Of a stretch of DNA of 64,000 nucleotides, positions 8,058 to 16,846 are shown in pieces. The DNA is from Frigoribacterium sp. PhB160. GTDB taxonomy: Bacteria; Actinomycetota; Actinomycetes; Actinomycetales; Microbacteriaceae. A program made the position numbers and the translations under genes. Numbering within the stretch: position 1 is the first letter of the stretch; the number at the start of each line of letters is the position of its first letter. The stretch spans positions 496,001-560,000 of the forward strand of contig NZ_RKIE01000003.1 of the NCBI RefSeq assembly GCF_003751785.1, read 5' to 3'. The notes under the pieces are model-generated. The model searched no databases and was not told the DNA's origin. It saw only the letters and a program-made list of their open reading frames with translations.

Positions 8058-8882
8058 ATGGGTATGCAGATCAACACCAACCTCGCGGCCAACAACACCT
8101 ACCGCAACCTCAACGCCACGCAGAACGACCTGTCGAAGAGCCTCGAGAAGCTCTCCAGCGGTCTTCGCATCAACCGTGCCGCTGACGACGCGGCGGGCCT
8201 CGCGATCTCCGAGGGCCTGCGCTCGCAGGTCGGCGGACTCACGGTGGCCGCACGCAACGCCCAGGACGGCATCTCGGTCGTCCAGACCGCGGAAGGCGGA
8301 CTGACGGAGGTCCACTCGATCCTCCAGCGTGTGCGCGACCTCGCCGTTCAGTCGGGCAACGACTCGAACAACGCGGACGCCCGCACCGCCATCCAGACCG
8401 AGGTCACGGCGCTCGGCGACGAGCTGACCCGCATCGCCTCGTCGACGAACTTCAACGGCATCGACCTGCTCAAGGGCGGCGACGCACTGACCTTCCAGGT
8501 CGGAGCTGGTTCGGTCGGCACCACCGACCAGATCTCGGTGGCGCGGACGGACATCACCGCCGTCGCAGACGCCGTCAAGGCCCTGACGTTCGCCGACTCG
8601 GCTGCTGCCCTGACCTCGATCGCCGCGGTCGACACCCAGATCAAGAACGTGTCCTCGGCCCGTTCCGAGCTGGGTGCGGTCCAGAACCGCTTCGAGCACT
8701 CCATCGCGTCGACCAACGTCGCGAAGGAGAACCTCACGGCGGCCCAGTCGCGCATCCGCGACGTCGACATGGCGGAGGAGATGGTCAAGTACACGCGATC
8801 GAACGTCCTCAGCCAGGCCGGCACCGCGATGCTCGCGCAGGCGAACCAGAGCACCTCGAGCGTCCTGTCGCTCCTCCGCTAG
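8058..8882 (+). CDS. fliC: flagellin
   Basis: The 274-residue filament subunit is recognised by both conserved ends: MQINTNLAANNTYRNLNATQ with KSLEKLSSGLRINRAADDAA at the N-terminus, and SRIRDVDMAEEMVKYTRSNV with SQAGTAMLAQANQ at the C-terminus. The variable middle is very short (about residues 150-200), so the surface-exposed D2/D3 domains are reduced or absent, as in other short flagellins. The ATG at 8058 follows GGAGGAGAACACC; an upstream in-frame GTG at 8004 lies in the leader. Codon choice is less GC-extreme than in the neighbours, which fits high expression. Confidence 0.96.
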   Translation: MGMQINTNLAANNTYRNLNATQNDLSKSLEKLSSGLRINRAADDAAGLAISEGLRSQVGGLTVAARNAQDGISVVQTAEGGLTEVHSILQRVRDLAVQSGNDSNNADARTAIQTEVTALGDELTRIASSTNFNGIDLLKGGDALTFQVGAGSVGTTDQISVARTDITAVADAVKALTFADSAAALTSIAAVDTQIKNVSSARSELGAVQNRFEHSIASTNVAKENLTAAQSRIRDVDMAEEMVKYTRSNVLSQAGTAMLAQANQSTSSVLSLLR

Positions 8883-8898
8883 TCCGCTAGCTGAGGTC

Positions 8899-8923
8899 GG
8901 GCCGCTGCTCCCAGCAGCGGTCC
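8899..8923 (+). terminator. terminator-like hairpin after fliC
   Basis: An 11-bp stem (GGGCCGCTGCT / AGCAGCGGTCC, with one G-T pair) and a CCC loop lie 16 bases after the fliC stop. It has no T-tract. It probably limits read-through from the highly expressed flagellin gene into fliD. Confidence 0.65.
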
Positions 8924-9052
8924 GACAGCTCTCGAGCAACACGGTTCCCGACCGGCGGTCGGGGCGCGGCAGCTGATCCTCCGCGCCCCGGCCCCCGGTC
9001 ACCCGACTTCCTGCATGCCCCTGATCCCCTTGCCCGACTGAAGGAGCACCCG

Positions 9053-10444
9053 ATGGCGTCACTCGGCATCGACGGCCTCGTCAGCGGGCTCGACACCACG
9101 ACGCTGATCAACACGCTGATGGCGTCCGAGGCCGTCCCGCAGACGATCCTCAAGAACAAGGCCACCGTCGGCCAGACCCTCGTCACCGCCCTCCAGGGCC
9201 TCAACACGAAGGTGGCCGACCTCGCGACGCTCGCGAAGAAGGCCTCCGCGGTCGACTCGCTCGCCGTCTCGACGGCCACGAGCAGCAGCACCTCCGTCAC
9301 GGCCGCGACCACGGCCGGCGCGATCCCCGGCCAGCTCGACTTCACGGTCCGCTCGACGGCCCAGGCGAAGAGCGGCGTCACCGCCGCGATGACCGCCTGG
9401 CCCGACAGCCCCGCGACCCTCACCTTCGTGGGGGCCGGCGGGAAGACGACCGAGGTGACCGCCGCCTCCTCGTCGCTCGACGACGTCGTGAAGGCCGTCA
9501 ACGCCTCCGCGGACGCCGGGGTGCGGGCGACCAAGGTCGCCTCCGGCAAGGACGCCTCGGGCGCCACGCTCTACCGCCTGCAGCTGACCTCCGCGACGAG
9601 CGGGGCCGAGGGCGGCTTCGAGGTCCATCGCGGCACGGCGGCGGCCGTCGCCGACGGGTCGGCCGTGAACCTGCTCACGCAGCCGGGCGCCGCCGTCGTC
9701 AAGGAGGCGCGCGACGCCTCCGTGACCCTCTGGGCCGGCACCGCGGCCGAGCAGGTCGTCACCAGCGCGAGCAACACCTTCAGCGACCTGCTGCCCGGCG
9801 TCTCGGTCACCCTCGCGGCGACCGCGAAGGCCGACGAGGCCGTCACCGTCACCGTCGCTCGCGACACCGCGGCGGCGTCGAAGGTCGCCTCCGACCTCGT
9901 CACCGGCCTGAACGGCGTGCTGACGCTGATCGCGCAGCGCTCGGCCAGCACGACCAGCACGAGCGCCACCGGGACGACCTCGGTCACGGGCGGGGCCTTC
10001 ACCGGCAACTCGACCACCCGCGAGGTCTCGCAGCGGCTGTCGTCGGCGATGAGCGCCCCGATCGGAGGAACGTCGCCGTCGAGCATCGGCATCTCGATCA
10101 CCAAGACGGGCACCTTCGAGTTCGACGACGCCAAGTTCCAGACGGCGCTGGCGGCCGACCCCGCGAAGGTGCAGTCGATGCTGACCGAGCTCGCCGGACG
10201 CGTCTCGACCGCCGCGAGCAGCGCCTCCGACAAGTTCGACGGCACCCTCACGAAGGTCATCACCGGCCAGCAGTCGCTGGTCAAGGACCTCAACGACCAG
10301 GTCTCGGTCTGGGACGACCGGCTCTCGTCGCGTCGCGCCCAGCTCCAGAAGACGTACTCCGCCCTCGAGACGGCCCTCAGCTCGCTGCAGTCGCAGCAGA
10401 GCTGGTTGACGAGCCAGCTCTCGAGCCTCTCGACGAGCAGCTGA
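9053..10444 (+). CDS. fliD: flagellar filament cap protein FliD
   Basis: The 463 residues match FliD (HAP2). The N-terminal motif GIDGLVSGLDTTTLINTLMA is diagnostic, and the C-terminus is the expected coiled coil (QVSVWDDRLSSRRAQLQKTY and the following SALETALSSLQSQQSWL). FliD caps the growing filament and helps flagellin fold. The start has a good ribosome-binding site (GAAGGAGCACCCG). Four bases separate it from fliS, so the two are an operon. No convincing separate sigma-28 promoter was seen between fliC and fliD. Confidence 0.95.
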   Translation: MASLGIDGLVSGLDTTTLINTLMASEAVPQTILKNKATVGQTLVTALQGLNTKVADLATLAKKASAVDSLAVSTATSSSTSVTAATTAGAIPGQLDFTVRSTAQAKSGVTAAMTAWPDSPATLTFVGAGGKTTEVTAASSSLDDVVKAVNASADAGVRATKVASGKDASGATLYRLQLTSATSGAEGGFEVHRGTAAAVADGSAVNLLTQPGAAVVKEARDASVTLWAGTAAEQVVTSASNTFSDLLPGVSVTLAATAKADEAVTVTVARDTAAASKVASDLVTGLNGVLTLIAQRSASTTSTSATGTTSVTGGAFTGNSTTREVSQRLSSAMSAPIGGTSPSSIGISITKTGTFEFDDAKFQTALAADPAKVQSMLTELAGRVSTAASSASDKFDGTLTKVITGQQSLVKDLNDQVSVWDDRLSSRRAQLQKTYSALETALSSLQSQQSWLTSQLSSLSTSS

Positions 10445-10448
10445 CCCC

Positions 10449-11042
10449 ATGGACGCCACCTCCTTCGCGGCCTTCGCCGCCACCTCCCGCCCCGCGGCCG
10501 TCGCGCAGAAGCAGCGCGCCGCCTACAACGAGCAGGCCGTGCTCTCGGCGACGCCCGTGCAGCTCGTCACGATGCTCTACGACCGCCTCATGCTCGACCT
10601 CGCCCGCGCCGAGCAGGCGCAGGTGATCAGCGACTGGACCACCGCCGGCGAGCAGCTGCTGCACGCGCAGGCGATCATCGCCGAGCTGTCGTCGTCGCTC
10701 AAGGTCGACGTCTGGGACGGCGGCGAGGGGCTCTTCGCGCTGTATACGTACACGTCGACCGCGCTCATCAACGCCAACGTGCAGCGCGACGTCGCGCTGA
10801 CCCGCGAGGTCGCCGGGCTGCTCGCCCCGCTGCGCGACGCCTGGCACGAGGCCGCCGCGTCGCTCCAGGCCGGAGGCGCGGCCGGCTCCGGCCTCCCCGC
10901 CCCGGCCGTCCCGGGTGCGGCCGTGCCCGGTGCCGGCGCACAGGTGCCGGCGGGGGCCGCGGCGTTCGGGGGCGCGACCTCCGGGTACGGGGCGACCAAC
11001 GCCTCCTCGTCGTCGTTCGGGGGAGCGCTCGGTGTCGCCTAG
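10449..11042 (+). CDS. fliS: flagellin chaperone FliS with a long C-terminal tail
   Basis: Residues 20-140 match FliS, the chaperone that keeps flagellin unpolymerised before export: YNEQAVLSATPVQLVTMLYD near residues 26-45 and a four-helix pattern ending near residue 140. The family is usually about 125-140 residues long. This protein has 197 because of a Pro/Ala/Gly-rich tail (about 142-197) that is probably disordered. The start is an ATG eight bases into the space after fliD. The gene overlaps the next start by 11 bases, so the two are translationally coupled. Confidence 0.9.
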   Translation: MDATSFAAFAATSRPAAVAQKQRAAYNEQAVLSATPVQLVTMLYDRLMLDLARAEQAQVISDWTTAGEQLLHAQAIIAELSSSLKVDVWDGGEGLFALYTYTSTALINANVQRDVALTREVAGLLAPLRDAWHEAAASLQAGGAAGSGLPAPAVPGAAVPGAGAQVPAGAAAFGGATSGYGATNASSSSFGGALGVA

Positions 11043-11391
11043 GACCGACCGCACGCACGCCGCCTGGGTCGCCGCGCTCGAGGAGCTCGAGCAGCTGGCG
11101 GCGGAGCCGGTCGGGGTCGAGGGGGCCGGGGCTGGTGCTGGTGCTGCTGGCGCTGGGGCTGGTGCTGCTGGTGCCGGGTCGGCGCGGCCGCTGTGGCAGC
11201 CGCCGCGCGACCTGGGGCCGCTGCCCGCCGACCTCGCGGAGCGGGCCGCCGCCGTCGTCGACGTGCAGCGCGGCGCGCTCGCCCGGCTCGAGGCGGCGAA
11301 GGCCGCGGTGCTGCGGCACCTCGGCGTCGTGCGCACGGTCGAGGCGTCGCACCAGCCCGAGCGGCCGGTGTACCTCGACGCGACCGGCTGA
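11032..11391 (+). CDS. small helical protein after fliS, possible FliT-like chaperone
   Basis: A GTG at 11032, five bases after GGGAG and inside the fliS end, opens a 119-residue frame. It has a helical start (HAAWVAALEELEQLAAEP at about 8-25), a Gly/Ala repeat (about 29-48), then a helical C-terminal half (RAAAVVDVQRGALARLEAAK). No family was firmly recognised. The position directly after fliS is where fliT or a similar small flagellar chaperone is often found, so a role in late flagellar export is inferred from context only. Confidence 0.7.
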   Translation: MSPRTDRTHAAWVAALEELEQLAAEPVGVEGAGAGAGAAGAGAGAAGAGSARPLWQPPRDLGPLPADLAERAAAVVDVQRGALARLEAAKAAVLRHLGVVRTVEASHQPERPVYLDATG

Positions 11392-11434
11392 GCCGGGCCC
11401 TGCCGGGCCCGGCCGGTGCTCGCGTCGCCGCGAA

Positions 11435-11488
11435 CTGCGTTCCGATCGATGAACCGCGAAGCTTCGCGGTTCATGGTTCGGAACGCAG
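11435..11488. terminator. very large hairpin built around a 26-bp perfect palindrome
   Basis: Positions 11449-11474 are a perfect 26-bp palindrome. They are flanked, after three unpaired bases on each side, by CTGCGTTCCGA (11435-11445) and its exact complement TCGGAACGCAG (11478-11488). The fold is about 54 nt with 23 paired positions. It sits between two convergent genes, so a bidirectional transcription stop is the simplest role; its size is far beyond a normal terminator. Confidence 0.7.
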
Positions 11489-11561
11489 GTCATCGCGGGG
11501 CGACGCCGTGCTCGAGAAGCAAGGCCAGCACCGGCCACCGGGCCGTGACGCCCCGCACGGC

Positions 11562-11624
11562 GAAGAACCCCGTTCCGGTCAAAGAACCTCGAAGGAACGG
11601 GGTTCTTCGACCGGAACGGGGTTC
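11562..11624. repeat. two mutually exclusive long hairpins
   Basis: GAAGAACCCCGTTCC (11562-11576) is the exact complement of GGAACGGGGTTCTTC (11594-11608). GAACCCCGTTCCGGTC (11565-11580) is the exact complement of GACCGGAACGGGGTTC (11609-11624). The left arm can pair with either right arm but not both. It lies about 50 bp before the stop of the leftward citrate transporter gene, in the convergent spacer. Confidence 0.75.
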
Positions 11625-11676
11625 CGAGCAGCCGGCCGCGGCCGCGGCCGCGTCCGCGGCCCCGCCTACGCCGCAC

Positions 11677-13206
11677 CTACCCCCACGGGATCACCCCGAC
11701 GACGATCGCCACCGCCAGCATCACGAGGCTGACCACCGCGGCCCGCCACAGCACCTTCTTGTGGTGGTCGCCGAGGTTGACGTTGGCGAGGCTGACGAGC
11801 AGCAGGATCGCCGGCACCAGCGGGCTCTGCAGGTGCACCGGCTGCCCGATGACCGAGGCGCGGGCCATCTCGACGGGCTCGATGCCGAAGGCCGAGGCGC
11901 TCTCGGCGAGCACGGGCAGGATGCCGAAGTAGAACGCGTCGTTGCTCATGAAGAAGGTGAGCGGCAGGCTCAGCACGCCGGTGATGGCGGCCAGGTACGG
12001 CCCCATCGCGTCGGGGATCACGGCGACGAGCCACTGCGCCATCGCGTCGACCATGCCGGTGCCGTTCAGCACGCCGATCAGCACGGCGGCGGCGAACACC
12101 ATCGACACGACGCCGACGATGCTCGGGGCATGGGCGACGATCTCGGCCTGCTGCTGCTTCACCTTGGGGAAGTTCACGAGCAGCGCCACCGCCGACCCCA
12201 CCATGAACACGTACGCGAGCGGGAACAGGTCGAGCACGAGCAGCACCATCACGGCGACCGTGAGCACGAGGTTGAACCAGATCATCCGCGGCCGCAGCGT
12301 CTCGCGCATCGGGTCGAGCATGGTGTCGGCCATCGTCCCCGACCCGCCGAGCGCACCGTTGGCGTCGCCCGCTCCGCCGATCCCCGACGAGGAGGCGCGG
12401 GTCGGGTTGTCCACCGCCGTCACCCCCGGTGCGTCCGCCCTCGATCCGTCGGCCCGGCCTCCGCGCAGCCCGAGCGCCACGGTGGGGCTGGTGAACATCG
12501 AGACGCCGCGGCCCTCGGCCACGCCGGAGCCGGCGTTGGCCATCGCCTTCGACAGCGGCACGGCGACGGCCGCGGTGTCGAGCGAGACGCTGCCGCCGAG
12601 ACGACGGCGCTCGCGGAGTCCCATGAGCCAGGCGAACGCGAACGCGACGACGAGGCCGGCGACGAGCGACGGCACGAGCGGCACGAAGATCGACGACGGC
12701 GACACGTTGAGCGCGGCGGCGGCGCGGACGGTCGGGCCGCCCCACGGGACGATGTTGAGCGTGCCGTTGATGAGCCCGGCGACGCAGGTGAGCACGACCG
12801 GGCTCATGCCGAGGCGCAGGTAGATCGGCAGCATCGCCGCGGTGGTGACGATGAAGGTCGTCGAGCCGTCGCCGTCGAGGGAGACGGCCCCGGCGAGGAG
12901 GGCCGTCCCGAGCACGATCTTCGCGGGGTCGTTGCCGGTCACGCGCAGGATGAACCGCACCAGCGGGTCGAACAGCCCGACGTCGATCATGAGGCCGAAG
13001 TACATGATCGCGAACATGAGCAGCGCGGCCGTGGGGGCGAGGTCGCCGACCGCCTCGATGACCATGTCGCCGATGCCGAGCCCGGCGCCGGCGAAGAGCC
13101 CGAAGATCGTCGGCACCATGATCAGCGCGAGCATCGGCGAGAGCCGCTTGGTCATGATCAGCACCATGAAGGTGAGGATCATCAAGTAGCCGAGCAGGAT
13201 CAGCAT
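11677..13206 (-). CDS. CitMHS-family citrate-metal:proton symporter
   Basis: The 509-residue membrane protein has about 12 hydrophobic segments and the CitMHS family sequence (LILLGYLMILTFMVLIMTKR at the N-terminus; GDGSTTFIVTTAAMLPIYLR near 112-131; NIVPWGGPTVRAAAALNV near 150-167). Family members import citrate complexed with Mg2+ or Ca2+ with protons. A hydrophilic loop of about 90 residues (about 200-290) is longer than usual. The divergent CitA/CitB-like two-component system starting 311 bp away is the likely regulator, as in Bacillus citrate loci. The ATG at 13206 has a GAAGGAGTCCCG sequence before it. Confidence 0.9.
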   Translation of the reverse strand: MLILLGYLMILTFMVLIMTKRLSPMLALIMVPTIFGLFAGAGLGIGDMVIEAVGDLAPTAALLMFAIMYFGLMIDVGLFDPLVRFILRVTGNDPAKIVLGTALLAGAVSLDGDGSTTFIVTTAAMLPIYLRLGMSPVVLTCVAGLINGTLNIVPWGGPTVRAAAALNVSPSSIFVPLVPSLVAGLVVAFAFAWLMGLRERRRLGGSVSLDTAAVAVPLSKAMANAGSGVAEGRGVSMFTSPTVALGLRGGRADGSRADAPGVTAVDNPTRASSSGIGGAGDANGALGGSGTMADTMLDPMRETLRPRMIWFNLVLTVAVMVLLVLDLFPLAYVFMVGSAVALLVNFPKVKQQQAEIVAHAPSIVGVVSMVFAAAVLIGVLNGTGMVDAMAQWLVAVIPDAMGPYLAAITGVLSLPLTFFMSNDAFYFGILPVLAESASAFGIEPVEMARASVIGQPVHLQSPLVPAILLLVSLANVNLGDHHKKVLWRAAVVSLVMLAVAIVVGVIPWG

Positions 13207-13517
13207 CGGGACTCCTTCGTCCGGTGTGCGTGGTGGTGCGGGCGCGGCGGTGCGCGTCCGGGAACGCTAACGGCAGGCCGGAGGCGCGTCCTGCTTGAGC
13301 GCGTTCGCGACGTTCTGCGCGTTCTGCTCACGCGCCTCCTCGTCGCTGGCCCGCTGCCCCACGCCCCCGCCGCCCGCACCGCCCCAGCGCCCGACCCCGG
13401 TGCCGGATTCGCGCGGGATAGGGCGCGGGCGGCCCCGACCGCCGCGGCCTCACGGCCCGGCAGGCCGCAGACCTCTCGTTCTCGGCACCCCCGAGCCCCG
13501 CGGCTACGCTGACGCGC
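13207..13517. promoter_or_regulatory. divergent control region between citrate transporter and its two-component system
   Basis: No gene is supported in these 311 bases. The stretch holds two copies of the GGAGGCGCG repeat (13280 and 13331). It must contain promoters for both directions and probably the binding site of the CitB-like regulator, but no clear operator could be picked by eye. Confidence 0.45.
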
Positions 13518-15422
13518 GTGACCGACGACAGCTCACCGCGACGGGCCCGCCGCCCGAGCGCCCCGCACCGCCTGCGAGCCCGACGCCGCCCGCGCCGCCC
13601 TCGCCGCTTCGCGACCGAGGTGCTCCTGCTGCAGCTCGCCGTCGTCACCGCCGTGGTCCTGCTGACGAGCGCCGTGTTCGCGGGCATCGCCGTGCAGCGG
13701 CTCGGGCACGAGGCCGAGGCGACGGCGCTCGCCGTGGCGCAGAGCGTGGCGGCCGACGCCGACGTGCGCTCCGAGGTCGCGCGGCTCAGCGTCGACGGGA
13801 CCGAGATCGACGAGGAGGCGCTGGCCGACGGCCCCCTGCAGCTCACCTCCGCCTCGGTGCAGCAGCGCACCGGGGCGCTCTTCGTCGTCGTGACCGACGA
13901 CCGCGGCATCCGCCTCGCGCACCCCGACGCCGAGCGGATCGGCGAGCGGGTGAGCACGAGCCCCGACGCGGCGCTGCGCGGCGAGGAGACCGTCGCGTGG
14001 GAGCGCGGCACCCTCGGCGACTCCGCCCGCGCGAAGGTGCCGGTCTACGCGCCCGACGTGGCCGTCGGCGACCGGGCCGGCGTCGTCGGCGAGGTCAGCG
14101 TCGGCTTCGCCCCGGCCCGCGTCTACGACACGCTGCTGCGCGACAGCGTGCCCGTCGTCGGCGTCGCGCTGCTCGCCCTCGCGCTCGGCACCGGCGCCTC
14201 GATGCTCGTGCGGAGGCGGCTCGACCGCCTCACCCTCGGCCTGCAGCCCGACGACCTCGCGACGCTCGTGCAGAACCAGCAGGCCGTGCTCGGCGGGGTG
14301 GGCGAGGGGGTGCTCGCGGTCGGGAGCGACGGCCGCGTGAGCGTGTGCAACGAGCAGGCGGCCGAGCTGCTGGGCGTGGGCGAGGCCGTGGGGCGCCTCC
14401 CGCACGACCTGGGCCTGCCCCCCGAGCTCGTCGAGCTGCTGACCCGCGACCGCGCCGCCGCGGGCACCCGGGCCGCCCCGACCTCGACCGCCACCCCGAC
14501 CTCGACCTCGACCGCCGCCCCGACGCCGCCCGCGACCCCGGCCCCGAGCTCGACCGTCACCCTCGTGCACGGCCGCCACGTGCTGCTCGTCGACGTGCGC
14601 CCGGTCAGCCGCGAGGGCGTCGACCTCGGCCGGGTCGCCGTCGTGCGCGACCGCACCGCCGTCGAGGCCCTCACGCGGCGGCTCGACGCGGTCGGGGCGA
14701 TGACGACGGCGCTCCGGGCGCAGCGGCACGAGTTCGCGAACCGCCTGCACGCCGTGTCGGGGCTGCTCGAGATCGGCCGCACCGAGCAGGCCCAGCGCTA
14801 CCTCGCCGACGTGCTCGAGCACGGGCCGCTGCGCTACCCGGTGAAGCACGCCGACCGGCTGACCGAGCCCTACCTGCAGGCGTTCCTCGGCGCGAAGGGG
14901 GTGGAGGCGGCCGAGCGCGGCGTGCTGCTGCAGCTCGGCCCCGAGACGCTCGTGCAGGGCACGGTCGTCGAGCCGGGCGACGTGACGACGGTGCTCGGCA
15001 ACCTCGTCGACAACGCGGTCGCCGCGGCGGTCGCGGGCGGCGTCACGCCCGCCTGGGTCGAGGTCGAGGTGCTCGACGACGGCACCGACCTGCACCTCTC
15101 GGTGATGGACTCCGGCGACGGCGTGGCCGACCCCGCGGGAGTCTTCGAGCGTCGCCCGGCCCTCGCCGACGACCCGGCCGGAGGCGCGGACCCCGACCGC
15201 GCCCACGGCCTCGGCTTCGGCCTGCCCCTGTCCCGCGACACGGCGCGGCGTCACGGCGGCGACGTCTGGCTCGGCTCGCCCGGCGGCGACGGCCACGGGG
15301 CCGTGTTCTGCGCGCGCCTGGCCGGAGCCGTGGCGCCCGCCGAGGCCCCGGCCGCGCCCGCCGCCCCGGCCGCGCCCGCACCTGCCCTGTCCGCACCCGC
15401 CCGCCCCGGAGGCCCCGCATGA
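13518..15422 (+). CDS. CitA/DcuS-type sensor histidine kinase
   Basis: The 634-residue kinase has a TM helix at about 34-57, an extracytoplasmic sensor domain (60-205, CitA-like with RLGHEAEATALAVAQSVAAD), a second TM helix (211-231), a cytoplasmic PAS region (about 245-380), the phosphoacceptor His404 in QRHEFANRLHAVSGLLEIGR, and a C-terminal ATPase domain with LVDNAVAAA and glycine boxes. Such kinases sense external citrate or C4-dicarboxylates. A Thr/Pro-rich insertion of about 30 residues (315-346) interrupts the PAS region. The GTG start at 13518 is not backed by a strong ribosome-binding site. The gene overlaps its response regulator by four bases. Confidence 0.9.
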   Translation: MTDDSSPRRARRPSAPHRLRARRRPRRPRRFATEVLLLQLAVVTAVVLLTSAVFAGIAVQRLGHEAEATALAVAQSVAADADVRSEVARLSVDGTEIDEEALADGPLQLTSASVQQRTGALFVVVTDDRGIRLAHPDAERIGERVSTSPDAALRGEETVAWERGTLGDSARAKVPVYAPDVAVGDRAGVVGEVSVGFAPARVYDTLLRDSVPVVGVALLALALGTGASMLVRRRLDRLTLGLQPDDLATLVQNQQAVLGGVGEGVLAVGSDGRVSVCNEQAAELLGVGEAVGRLPHDLGLPPELVELLTRDRAAAGTRAAPTSTATPTSTSTAAPTPPATPAPSSTVTLVHGRHVLLVDVRPVSREGVDLGRVAVVRDRTAVEALTRRLDAVGAMTTALRAQRHEFANRLHAVSGLLEIGRTEQAQRYLADVLEHGPLRYPVKHADRLTEPYLQAFLGAKGVEAAERGVLLQLGPETLVQGTVVEPGDVTTVLGNLVDNAVAAAVAGGVTPAWVEVEVLDDGTDLHLSVMDSGDGVADPAGVFERRPALADDPAGGADPDRAHGLGFGLPLSRDTARRHGGDVWLGSPGGDGHGAVFCARLAGAVAPAEAPAAPAAPAAPAPALSAPARPGGPA

Positions 15423-16138
15423 CGACCCCGCAGCCCGCGACCCCGCACGTCGCCCCGCCGCCCGCGACCCCGCAGGCCGCCGCCCCACTCGCCGTGCTCG
15501 TCGTCGACGACGACTTCTACGTGGCCGACGTGCACCGGGCCCGGGTCGAGGCGCAGCCCGGTCTCACGGCCCTGCCCTCGGTCGGGACGGCCGCCGAGGC
15601 GCGCCGCGTCGTCGCCCGCGGCGGGGTCGACCTCGTACTGCTCGACCTCTACCTGCCCGACGGCAGCGGGCTCGACCTGCTGCGCGAGCTCGACGTCGAC
15701 GCGTTCGTCCTCAGCGCGGCGTCCGACCCGGCGACCGTGCGGTCGGCGCTCCGCCGGGGCGCGCTCGGCTACCTGATCAAGCCGTTCGCGGCCGACCTGC
15801 TCGACGAGCGCCTCCGGGCCTACCTGCGGTTCCGGCACGTGCTCGACGACCGGGCCGGGGTCGACCAGGAGGCGCTGGAGCGCGCCCAGCGCATCCTCCA
15901 CTCGGGAGACGCCCGCGCCTCCTCGTCCCGCTCGCGCTCGGCGACGGAACAGGCCGTGCTGGAGGCGGTGGTCGCCTCGCCCGAGGAGCTCTCGGCCGCC
16001 GACGTGGCCGACCGCGTCGGCGTGAGCCGGGCCACCGCGCAGCGCTACCTGGCGACGCTCGCGGGCGACGGCCACCTCACGATGCAGCTGCGCTACGGCA
16101 CGACGGGTCGCCCTGAGCACCGCTACCTGCGGGCCTGA
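15419..16138 (+). CDS. CitB/DcuR-type response regulator
   Basis: The 239-residue protein starts at an ATG overlapping the kinase stop (ATGA). The receiver domain (about 25-140) has the acidic pair Asp30/Asp31, phosphoacceptor Asp76 in LLDLYLPDGSG and Lys121. The C-terminus carries a winged-helix DNA-binding domain (LSAADVADRVGVSRATAQRY). This order is typical of CitB/DcuR regulators, which activate transport genes for citrate or dicarboxylates. The target is probably the divergent CitMHS gene. The first 24 residues are a Pro/Ala-rich extension and may not be translated if a later start is used. Confidence 0.9.
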   Translation: MTTPQPATPHVAPPPATPQAAAPLAVLVVDDDFYVADVHRARVEAQPGLTALPSVGTAAEARRVVARGGVDLVLLDLYLPDGSGLDLLRELDVDAFVLSAASDPATVRSALRRGALGYLIKPFAADLLDERLRAYLRFRHVLDDRAGVDQEALERAQRILHSGDARASSSRSRSATEQAVLEAVVASPEELSAADVADRVGVSRATAQRYLATLAGDGHLTMQLRYGTTGRPEHRYLRA

Positions 16139-16163
16139 CCCGAGCGCGGCCCGCGGGCCTCGG

Positions 16164-16439
16164 CTACCGGTCGACCGCCGGAGGCGCGGGTCGAGGACGC
16201 CGGATCGTCGCCACCGTCCCCGTCACGAAGACCGCCGCGACGACGACGGACGCGACGATCAGCAGCGCGTCGACGACGGTCCACCCCTCGCCCGACTCGA
16301 CGACGTTCAGCACCACCGCGGCGATGAACAGCAGCTGGCTGACCGCGAGGATCCCCCACCCGACGGCCGAGCCGCGAAAGGTCGGCCACTGCAGTCGCAG
16401 GCGACCCTGGTCACCGGTGTCGTTCGCCTTGTCGGTCAT
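16164..16439 (-). CDS. small membrane protein, two TM helices
   Basis: The 91 residues contain two hydrophobic helices, at about 24-46 (VGWGILAVSQLLFIAAVVLN) and 53-77 (TVVDALLIVASVVVAAVFVT), with a charged N-terminus and a Pro/Arg-rich C-terminus. The length and layout are typical of uncharacterised actinobacterial membrane proteins. The gene is convergent with the response regulator. No function can be assigned. Confidence 0.65.
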   Translation of the reverse strand: MTDKANDTGDQGRLRLQWPTFRGSAVGWGILAVSQLLFIAAVVLNVVESGEGWTVVDALLIVASVVVAAVFVTGTVATIRRPRPAPPAVDR

Positions 16440-16597
16440 GAGGCCCCCTCGCCGTCGTCGACCCCTCCACGGTACGTCGGGCCCGGCGACCCCTCAAGGG
16501 GCATCCACCGACCTGTCAGCTGCCGCGTCGAGGTCCCCGTCACGATCGGGTGGTCCGCCGCCCCCCGGACTGGAGGGCGGTGAGGCAGAGTGGGCGC

Positions 16598-16846
16598 ATG
16601 ACCCGTGACCCCGAGCTGCCCGCCGCCGCGCCCGTCGACGCTCACGCGTACGTGGAGGAGCCGCAGCGCTGGCTGCCCTGGCGCGACGTCGTCACGAACG
16701 TCGTGATGGTGCTGGTCGGCGGCGTGCTCGTGTGGCTCGCGGTCGACGTCGCGGGCCTGTCCCTGCTGGTGGCGCTCGTCGGGTCCGGGGTCGTGGTCGT
16801 GGCGGGGCGGGCCGTCGCCGATAAATTTATCAAGGAGTCCGGGTGA
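16598..16846 (+). CDS. small membrane protein whose end carries the first operator palindrome
   Basis: An 82-residue product with two hydrophobic helices (about 29-47 and 49-68) and no recognised family. The ATG at 16598 is chosen because the upstream in-frame extension reads through non-coding-like sequence; the ribosome-binding site is weak. The last codons (ADKFIKESG) are written with AAA, TTT and ATC, rare here, because they contain the palindrome GATAAATTTATC. The next gene starts 20 bases later, so the two may be functionally linked. Confidence 0.65.
   Translation: MTRDPELPAAAPVDAHAYVEEPQRWLPWRDVVTNVVMVLVGGVLVWLAVDVAGLSLLVALVGSGVVVVAGRAVADKFIKESG

Noticed and set aside
8940-9052. Separate sigma-28 promoter before fliD
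   Set aside because: CCGACAG at about 8922 has no TAA-type -35 at the proper distance.
11416-13512. Rightward frame of 698 codons opposite the citrate transporter
   Set aside because: His/Arg/Asp-rich shadow of a membrane-protein gene; the opposite strand has the CitMHS motifs.
13295-16138. Long rightward frame of 947 codons over the citrate kinase and regulator
   Set aside because: Only its last part is the response regulator. The rest is Arg/Ala/Pro-rich out-of-frame translation of the kinase gene.
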